From NCBI GenBank assembly GCA_031396695.1, contig JANNLG010000056.1, forward strand, positions 1 through 64,000: a DNA stretch of 64,000 nucleotides, written 5' to 3'. The notes beneath the pieces are model-generated. The model was not told where the DNA came from and did not search any database. It saw nothing but the letters and a program-made list of their open reading frames with translations. This DNA is from VGRW01 sp031396695. Lineage in GTDB: Bacteria; Myxococcota_A; UBA9160; SZUA-336. A program made the translations under genes and the position numbers. This document shows, piece by piece, positions 58,957-64,000 of this stretch; within the stretch, counting starts at the first letter, position 1, and the number at the start of each line of letters is the position of its first letter.

Positions 58957-59616
58957 CTAGGCGCGCGAACCCCAGCTGTTCCAGCTCGTCAGCTCGCGCG
59001 CGGGCAAGCGCGTGGCCTGCTTGAACTCCTTGCCCTTGAAGTACGCGACCGGCAGCAGGGCGGTCTGCGTGAACGTCGGCGGAATCTCGAGCAGCTTCGA
59101 GATCGCGGCCTCGTGCGCCAGGTGCAGCGTCGTCCAGGCCATCCCGAGTCCGCGTGCGCGCGCGGCCAGCATGAAGGACCAAGCGGCGGGGAGGATCGAG
59201 CCGTAGATGCTGGCCTGCGCCATCACGCCCGCGTTCTCGACCCGGCCCTCCACGCACGGAATCACGTGCACGGGCACTTCGTGCAGGTGCTCGGCGAGAT
59301 ACAGGGCCGACTCGCGCACGCGCGCCTCTTGCGCCTTGCGCGGGTCGCCCGGCGCGGTCCAGCGCGGGCCGCCGGCCTCCTGCATCTTCAGGTAGCCGGT
59401 CAGCGTCTCCTTGTAGCAGCGCGCGATCTCGGCGCGCTTGGCCGCGTCGGTGACCACCACGAAGTGCCAGCCCTGGGAATTCGAGCCGGTCGGCGCCTGC
59501 AGCGCGATCTCGATGCACTCCTCGATCAGCGCCCGCGGTACGGGCCGCGACAGATCGAGGCGTTTGCGCACGGAGCGCGTCTGGGTGAGCAGCTCGTCGG
59601 TGGCCTTCAGGTCCAT
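58957..59616 (-). CDS. Nitroreductase-family FMN oxidoreductase
   Basis: A 219-residue nitroreductase. Signature segments are TRSVRKRLDLSRPVP (N-terminal FMN contact), ALQAPTGSNSQGWHFVVVTD, GSILPAAWSFMLAARARGLGMAWTTLH and the C-terminal ALLPVAYFKGKEF. Such enzymes reduce nitroaromatics, quinones or enones with NAD(P)H. The ATG at 59616 is chosen. It diverges from the zinc dehydrogenase gene, 107 bp between starts, suggesting shared control. Confidence 0.88.
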   Translation of the reverse strand: MDLKATDELLTQTRSVRKRLDLSRPVPRALIEECIEIALQAPTGSNSQGWHFVVVTDAAKRAEIARCYKETLTGYLKMQEAGGPRWTAPGDPRKAQEARVRESALYLAEHLHEVPVHVIPCVEGRVENAGVMAQASIYGSILPAAWSFMLAARARGLGMAWTTLHLAHEAAISKLLEIPPTFTQTALLPVAYFKGKEFKQATRLPARELTSWNSWGSRA

Positions 59617-59723
59617 GGTTTCCCCTTCCTGGTTCGCAGCGAGGGGGATTAGACCACGGGCCTCGCTTGCTCCGCGACCGGGCAGGCGCGTATAACCAGC
59701 GCGCCAACCGAAGGAGATCCGCG

Positions 59724-60815
59724 ATGAAGGCGCTCGTCACTCGTGAGCTGAACCAGTACGCCGTCGAAGACGTGACGCTCGATCCGCCGAAGGCCGGCGA
59801 GCTGCGCATCAAGATGGGCGCGACCGGCGTCTGCCACTCCGATCTCTCGGTGATCAACGGCACGCTGCCGCTCGGCAAGCCCATGGTGCTCGGCCACGAG
59901 GGCGCGGGCGTGGTGGCCGAGATCGGCGCGGGCGTCACAGGCTTCACGATCGGTGACCACGTGGTGCTCTCCTTCGCGCCCGCCTGCGGCGTGTGCTCGT
60001 ACTGCAAGAACAAGCAGCCGCAGTTCTGCACGATCGGCGGACCGCACGGCCGCATGCTCGACGGCACCGCGCGCATGCACGACAAGAGCGGCGCGGATCT
60101 GGGCGTGATGCAGTTCCTGGGTTGCATGGCGGAACAGGTGATCGTGCCGGCGATCAGCGCGTGCGTGATCGACAAGTCGATCCCGCTCGACAAGGCGGCG
60201 CTGGTCGGCTGCGGCGTGATGACAGGCGTGGGCGCGGCGATCAACACCGCCAAGGTGACGCCGGGCTCGTCGGTCGCGGTGTTCGGCTGCGGCGGAGTCG
60301 GGCTCTCGATCATCCAGGGCGCGCGGCTGGCGGGCGCGGCCAAGATCATCGGAGTCGACGTGGCCGACAAGAAGCTCGAGATGGCGCGTCACTTCGGTGC
60401 GACGCACACCGTGAACGGCGCCAAGGAGAGCTCGGTCATGAAGTGCAAGGAGCTCACCGGCGGCCAGGGCCCGGACTTCACCTTCGAGGCGGTCGGCATT
60501 CCTCAACTCATGCTCGAAGCGCACGCGGCCGGTCGGCGCGGCGCGACCACCACGATCGTCGGCGTCGGCAAGCTCACCGAGCAGGTGCCCTTCAACGGTC
60601 TGATGCTCTCGATGGAGGGCAAGACCATCAAGGGCAGCTTCTACGGCGACACCAACTTCCGATCCGACTTCCCGATGCTGCTCGACCTCTACACGGGCGG
60701 AAAGCTGAACCTCGACGACATGGTCAGCGCCACGTACTCGATCGAGGACGCGCCGCGGGCGATCCAGGATCTCGAGAAGGGTGTGAACGCGCGAGGGGTG
60801 ATCGTCTATCGGTAG
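59724..60815 (+). CDS. Zinc-dependent alcohol dehydrogenase (medium-chain)
   Basis: A 363-residue MDR enzyme. Catalytic zinc: GVCHSDLSVING and GHEGAG. Structural zinc: CGVCSYCKNKQPQFC. Cofactor: VAVFGCGGVGLSIIQGA with GVDVADKKLEMA favouring NAD. It resembles the actinobacterial NDMA-dependent or class III-like alcohol dehydrogenases, distinct from frmA at 28.8 kb. The ATG at 59724 has AAGGAGAT upstream. The 3' end is overlapped by a small minus-strand ORF. Confidence 0.9.
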   Translation: MKALVTRELNQYAVEDVTLDPPKAGELRIKMGATGVCHSDLSVINGTLPLGKPMVLGHEGAGVVAEIGAGVTGFTIGDHVVLSFAPACGVCSYCKNKQPQFCTIGGPHGRMLDGTARMHDKSGADLGVMQFLGCMAEQVIVPAISACVIDKSIPLDKAALVGCGVMTGVGAAINTAKVTPGSSVAVFGCGGVGLSIIQGARLAGAAKIIGVDVADKKLEMARHFGATHTVNGAKESSVMKCKELTGGQGPDFTFEAVGIPQLMLEAHAAGRRGATTTIVGVGKLTEQVPFNGLMLSMEGKTIKGSFYGDTNFRSDFPMLLDLYTGGKLNLDDMVSATYSIEDAPRAIQDLEKGVNARGVIVYR

Positions 60816-60978
60816 GTCTGTCCGTCGTGGACGCTACGGGCGCCAGGCCGAGCGCGTAGCGCAGCATCAGGCGGGCGGGATCGGCCATGCAGAGCTCGAC
60901 GCGGGCATCGCTCGCCACGCGCTCGAAGGCCTTGGCCAGCGCTTCGCGATTGCTGAACTGTACGGTCGTCACGTCCAT
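60724..60978 (-). CDS. Small hypothetical protein overlapping the dehydrogenase 3' end
   Basis: An 84-codon ORF with a near-perfect AGGAGG ribosome site five bases before the ATG at 60978. The first 50 residues (MDVTTVQFSNREALAKAFERV, then ELCMADPARLMLRYALGLAP) look like a genuine helical protein. The last 30 residues lie antisense to the dehydrogenase gene and are Arg/Ser/Pro-rich, suggesting either a truncated gene that reads on to a chance stop or a real antisense overlap of 92 bp. The family is not recognised. Confidence 0.45.
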   Translation of the reverse strand: MDVTTVQFSNREALAKAFERVASDARVELCMADPARLMLRYALGLAPVASTTDRPTDRRSPLARSHPSRDPGSPAARPRSSTWR

Positions 60979-61119
60979 CGTCGTGCCTCCTATCGACTCT
61001 CTCGCAGAGCTTGACTCGCAATCCGCGTGCCGGCTTTACCGACGTGCGCTTCGTCATCACAACGTCGGGCGTGCACAGTTTCTGTGCGACGCGCGTCACG
61101 CTCGTGACACAATCGCGGC

Positions 61120-61630
61120 ATGACGTACTGGGAGCGCGCGCCCGATCCGCGGCTGGCTCGGTTCGTCGAGCGGATCGCGTTCTCGACCGACCCGGCCGGC
61201 GAGCCGTCGCCACCGATCCGTGTCATCCCGGACGGACGCATCGATCTGCTGCTCTCGGTCGACGATCGAGGTGAGGGGCGAGCGGACGTTTTCGGAGTGC
61301 GCGCTCGCGCGACTCGCGACCGAGCGCATCGAGCGCGCGCCGGGGCAAGTCCGGATCGCCGAGCTCGCGTCCGCGCTCGGGGTCGGCGAGCGGCGGCTCG
61401 AGCGCGCGTTCCGGGCGCACGTGGGCGTGTCGCCGAAGACGTTCGCGCGCATCGCGCGCTTCGGCGCGGCCTGGCGCGCGCTCGAGCTCGGCGGCCGGCC
61501 GGTCGAGATCGCGCAGGGCTACTTCGACCAGCCGCACCTCGTGCGCGATTTCGTGGCGTTCGCGTGCGACTCCCCGCGTCGGATTTTTCCAAGCCTCGGG
61601 CGGGGCGGCGCGGCTAGCCTCGGCGCATGA
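61120..61630 (+). pseudogene. Decayed AraC-family regulator
   Basis: The start frame (MTYWERAPDPRLARFVERI to PDGRIDLLLSVDD) matches the N-terminal beginning of AraC regulators with a DUF6597-like domain. After about 61270 the sense reading moves to another frame, which encodes a complete AraC DNA-binding domain (RIAELASALGVGERRLERAF; VEIAQGYFDQPHLVRDFVAF) to 61630. About 100 codons of the usual effector domain are missing and the frames do not join, so an internal deletion plus frameshift is inferred. A separate functional short DNA-binding protein from the ATG at 61220 cannot be excluded. Confidence 0.7.
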
Positions 61631-62529
61631 AGAAGCTGTCCGCTCCGAACTTCCAACGCGCCCGAGAGTTTCTCCACGGCCAGGCGCGCCCGCTCGAACG
61701 GGCGCTGTTCGCGCACGAATTCGAGGCGGGCCCGCGCGCCGCCGTGCTCGAGGCGCTGGCCGCGTTCCAGAACGCGGATGGCGGCTATGGCCACGCGCTC
61801 GAGCCGGATCTGCGCCTGCCCGCGACGTCGGGAATCGCGACGCTGACCGGGCTCGACGTGCTGCGCGCGATCCACGCCGATGCGGACGAGCCGCAGGTTC
61901 GCCGCGCGCTCGCCTGGGTGGTTTCGGCCTACGACGAAGCGGTGCCCGGCTGGCGCTCGGTTCCGCCATCGGTCGACGATTTCGCGCACGCGCGCCACTG
62001 GAGCTGGGATCGCCACGCCGCAGGCGCTCCCTGGCCACACATCCTCGTCCCCGGCGCGGGCCTGCTCTCGCACCTGCAGCGCTGGCGTGCGCTCGCGCCC
62101 GCGGCGCTAGTCGCGAGCTACACCGAAGCGTTTCGCGCGCACGTCGCGACGATCACGGCGCCCGCCTTCGGCGACGGCCTCCACTACGCCTCGACCGTCG
62201 ACGATCCGCAGGTGCGCGAAACGCTGCGCCAGCTCGCGCGCGAGAGCGTGAACGCGAACCCCACCGAATGGGCTGGGTACGTGAACAAACCGCTCAAGCT
62301 CGCGCCGCTGCCGGGAAGCCTGTTCGCGGACATTCTCGCCGGGCCGGTGGCGGCGAACCTCGACTACGAGATCGAGCAGCAGCAAAGTGACGGCGGCTGG
62401 CTGCCGAACTGGTCCTGGTTCGGTGCCTACGAGGCGGACTGGCAGGTCGCGAAGCGCGAGTGGCGCGGCGAGCTGACGCTGAAGACGCTGCGCAGCCTGC
62501 GCGCGTTCGGGCGCATCGAGGGCCTGTAG
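61627..62529 (+). CDS. Terpenoid-cyclase/prenyltransferase-like alpha-toroid protein
   Basis: A 300-residue protein starting with ATGA over the AraC remnant's stop. Repeats such as AAFQNADGGYGHALEPDL and QQQSDGGWLPNWSWFGAYE have the QxxDGGW/G pattern of the squalene-cyclase alpha/alpha toroid, but only two clear copies occur. The catalytic DxDD of cyclases is not seen. It is therefore probably a fold relative of unknown role, and I recall similar stand-alone proteins in many soil bacteria. No signal peptide is seen. Confidence 0.68.
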   Translation: MKKLSAPNFQRAREFLHGQARPLERALFAHEFEAGPRAAVLEALAAFQNADGGYGHALEPDLRLPATSGIATLTGLDVLRAIHADADEPQVRRALAWVVSAYDEAVPGWRSVPPSVDDFAHARHWSWDRHAAGAPWPHILVPGAGLLSHLQRWRALAPAALVASYTEAFRAHVATITAPAFGDGLHYASTVDDPQVRETLRQLARESVNANPTEWAGYVNKPLKLAPLPGSLFADILAGPVAANLDYEIEQQQSDGGWLPNWSWFGAYEADWQVAKREWRGELTLKTLRSLRAFGRIEGL

Positions 62530-62601
62530 CGCGCGTCACTCCTCAACGCGCGCGGCCGAAAAGCCGATTCGGAAATGGGTCCGTTCGAGGTCGGCAACCG
62601 C

Positions 62602-63858
62602 ATGAGCGAGAGCACGAGCCAGAGGAGTCCATTGGCGTCCATCGGTGACCTGTACGCCGAAATCTGCGCGGAGTTCTCCCGCCAGGGAGCGCTCGGGGTG
62701 CTCTACGTCGACTGTTCGACGCTCGACGAGGTCGAGCGCGGCTACGGCGAGAACGCGCACGCGGGTGCGCTCGCGGCGGTGGCGGAGATCGTCGCCGGCG
62801 CGTGTCTGGAAGTGCTCGGCCGGCGCGAGCCGGTGGCGCGCGGCGAGGCCGGTCGCGGCGAGGTGTTCTGTTTCATCGCGCGCGAGCCGCGCGACGTCGA
62901 CTTCCTGGCCAAGGGCCTGCCTGCGCTCGAGCGCGCGGTGCGCGAGCGGTTGGCGCGAAACGCGCAACGTGTCGCGTACCCGTACCTGCGCAAGATTCCG
63001 AGCCTGCCGATCGGCAGCGCGTTCGTGCAGCGCAACCCGATCGTCTCGCCGCTCTCGCAGCTGCGGCTGGGCATGGACCAGTCGCGCGACGACGCGCGCC
63101 TGAACGCGCAGCTCACGCGTCGGTCGCGGCGGCGCGAGTTCCTGGACGTGCTGATCCGCGGCCGGCTGCACTCGGTCTACGAGCCGGTGGTCGACGCGAA
63201 GTCGCTGACCGTGTTCGGCTACGAGGCGCTGGTGCGAGGCGACGAGGGCGGACCGTTCGGCTCGCCCGCGGAGCTGTTCGGGATCGCGGCCGAGGAAGGA
63301 CTTTTGTTCGAGCTCGACTGTCAGTGTAGGCGCGCGGCGGTCGAGGGCGCGATCGACTTTCCGGAAGGCGCGAAGCTGTTCATGAACATCCGCCCGACCG
63401 CGATCCACGACCCGAGCTTCCAGCCCGACGCGCTCACCCGCACCCTCGAGCACTGCGGCCTGTCGCCCGCGGAGGTGGTGTTCGAGATCTCCGAGCAGGA
63501 GTCGATCGAGAACTACGACATCTTCCGCGAGGCGCGCGACAACTACGGCAAGCTCGGCTTCCAGTTCGCGCTCGACGACACCGGCGCGGGCTACGCGAGC
63601 CTCGAAGCGGTGATGGAGCTCGCGCCCGAGTTCATCAAGGTCGACCGCGCGTTCGTGCGCGGCATCGACCAGGACGCCGCGCGTCAGAACATGGTGCGCG
63701 CGTTCCAGACCATCGCCAGCGACATGAACTCGCGCATCATCGGCGAGGGGCTCGACACGCTCGAAGAGCTGCGGATGCTCGGGCAGATGGGGATTCAGTT
63801 CGGGCAGGGCTGGCTGTTCGGAAAGCCCTCTCCGCTGCGCGCCGACGGCGGCTCGTAG
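62602..63858 (+). CDS. EAL-domain c-di-GMP phosphodiesterase-like protein
   Basis: A 418-residue protein from the ATG at 62602 (an ATG at 62575 is possible). The N-terminal 190 residues look like a degenerate GGDEF-type fold without the signature. The EAL domain follows: YEALVRG, FMNIRPTAIHD, FEISEQESIENY, LDDTGAGYASLEAV, IKVDRAFVRGID, GEGLDTLEELRML and QGWLFGKP. Key acidic ligands (E in EAL, E in ISE, DD, K, E in EGL) are present, so hydrolysis of c-di-GMP is plausible. It could oppose the diguanylate cyclase at 24.2 kb. Confidence 0.87.
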   Translation: MSESTSQRSPLASIGDLYAEICAEFSRQGALGVLYVDCSTLDEVERGYGENAHAGALAAVAEIVAGACLEVLGRREPVARGEAGRGEVFCFIAREPRDVDFLAKGLPALERAVRERLARNAQRVAYPYLRKIPSLPIGSAFVQRNPIVSPLSQLRLGMDQSRDDARLNAQLTRRSRRREFLDVLIRGRLHSVYEPVVDAKSLTVFGYEALVRGDEGGPFGSPAELFGIAAEEGLLFELDCQCRRAAVEGAIDFPEGAKLFMNIRPTAIHDPSFQPDALTRTLEHCGLSPAEVVFEISEQESIENYDIFREARDNYGKLGFQFALDDTGAGYASLEAVMELAPEFIKVDRAFVRGIDQDAARQNMVRAFQTIASDMNSRIIGEGLDTLEELRMLGQMGIQFGQGWLFGKPSPLRADGGS

Positions 63859-63870
63859 CTCGAAGTCCGC

Positions 63871-64000
63871 TCACTTTGCCAGGCGGACGCGGACGATCCG
63901 GTCGCCTTTGAAGGAGCCGACAATGAGTTCGTCGTCGATGCGCAGGGCGGCGGTGCCGGCGCCCATCGGAGGGCCGGCGTTTTCGTAGAGCGCGTGGGGC
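63871..64000 (-). CDS. SMP-30/strictosidine-synthase-like beta-propeller, C-terminus only
   Basis: The last 43 codons of a minus-strand gene that starts outside the window: PHALYENAGPPMGAGTAAL, then RIDDELIVGSFKGDRIVRV and LAK, ending at TGA (63873-63871). The GSFxGDRIxxV ending is typical of arylesterase/SMP-30-type six-bladed propellers. It converges with the EAL gene, 12 bp between. Confidence 0.55.
   Translation of the reverse strand, partial: PHALYENAGPPMGAGTAALRIDDELIVGSFKGDRIVRVRLAK

Overview
The window is high-GC, densely packed chromosomal DNA, best read as belonging to a deltaproteobacterial-type lineage (Myxococcota or Binatota-like; this placement is an inference). Supporting signs are the dprA-trmFO-xerC-argB-argF order, a DnaJ/DnaK/TPR cluster of myxobacterial flavour, an outer-membrane DUF1302/RND/YCF48 operon, PEP-CTERM sorting, two-subunit 2-oxoglutarate:ferredoxin oxidoreductase, flavin and acyl-CoA chemistry, and two genes that need selenocysteine decoding. 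No rRNA, tRNA, insertion sequence, prophage or CRISPR array was seen. Both ends cut genes: valS at the left and a beta-propeller protein at the right.

Layout. 1-2.8 kb (minus): valS and a CPBP protease. 2.9-8.1 kb (plus): dprA, trmFO, xerC, argB, argF. 8.2-11.6 kb (plus): a chaperone-like cluster of J-domain/TPR protein, lidless DnaK and TPR protein. 11.7-13.0 kb (minus): a UbiB-family kinase. 13.2-23.5 kb (plus): an envelope operon of YCF48 lipoprotein, RND/MMPL transporter and an 1834-residue DUF1302-like barrel. 23.5-30.6 kb: purN, a REC-GAF-GGDEF regulator, aspS, a desaturase (minus), glutathione-dependent formaldehyde dehydrogenase and a methyltransferase. 30.6-33.9 kb (minus): glyQS, rsmE, a lipoprotein dipeptidase. 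33.9-37.8 kb: acyl-CoA ligase, NTF2-like protein, PEP-CTERM protein and a thiolase. 38.0-41.1 kb: korAB and a 35-residue membrane peptide.

The strongest discovery is a pair of selenoproteins on the minus strand. At 41065-41283 a SelW/Rdx-family protein has Cys9-Val-Arg-Sec12, and at 48406-49461 a TlpA/thioredoxin-like protein has Trp-Sec-Gly-Cys at Sec139. In each, an in-frame UGA sits at the expected redox position, homology-like coding continues past it, and a hairpin with G as the second loop base lies about 20 nt downstream, as expected of a bacterial SECIS. The second heads a minus-strand operon with a zinc-ribbon protein, a coiled-coil protein and an SPFH/zinc-ribbon protein, reminiscent of Bacillus ydjGHI-type membrane-stress clusters.

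41.6-45 kb holds a secreted protein of about 23 ankyrin repeats and a BtuF-like metal/cobalamin-binding protein. 50-58 kb (mostly minus) holds lipid or xenobiotic catabolism genes (DUF7065-like, luciferase-like oxidoreductase, crotonase, acyl-CoA carboxyltransferase), a double GFA-domain protein, a secreted CTPGYWK protein, and M20 peptidase on plus. 58.9-64 kb holds a nitroreductase, a second zinc alcohol dehydrogenase, a decayed AraC regulator, an alpha-barrel protein, an EAL-domain protein and the partial right-hand gene. A GC-rich dispersed intergenic repeat occurs at 11.6 kb and 53.5 kb, with a partial third copy at 25.7 kb. Convergent genes repeatedly overlap by 17-18 bp, showing strong compaction.
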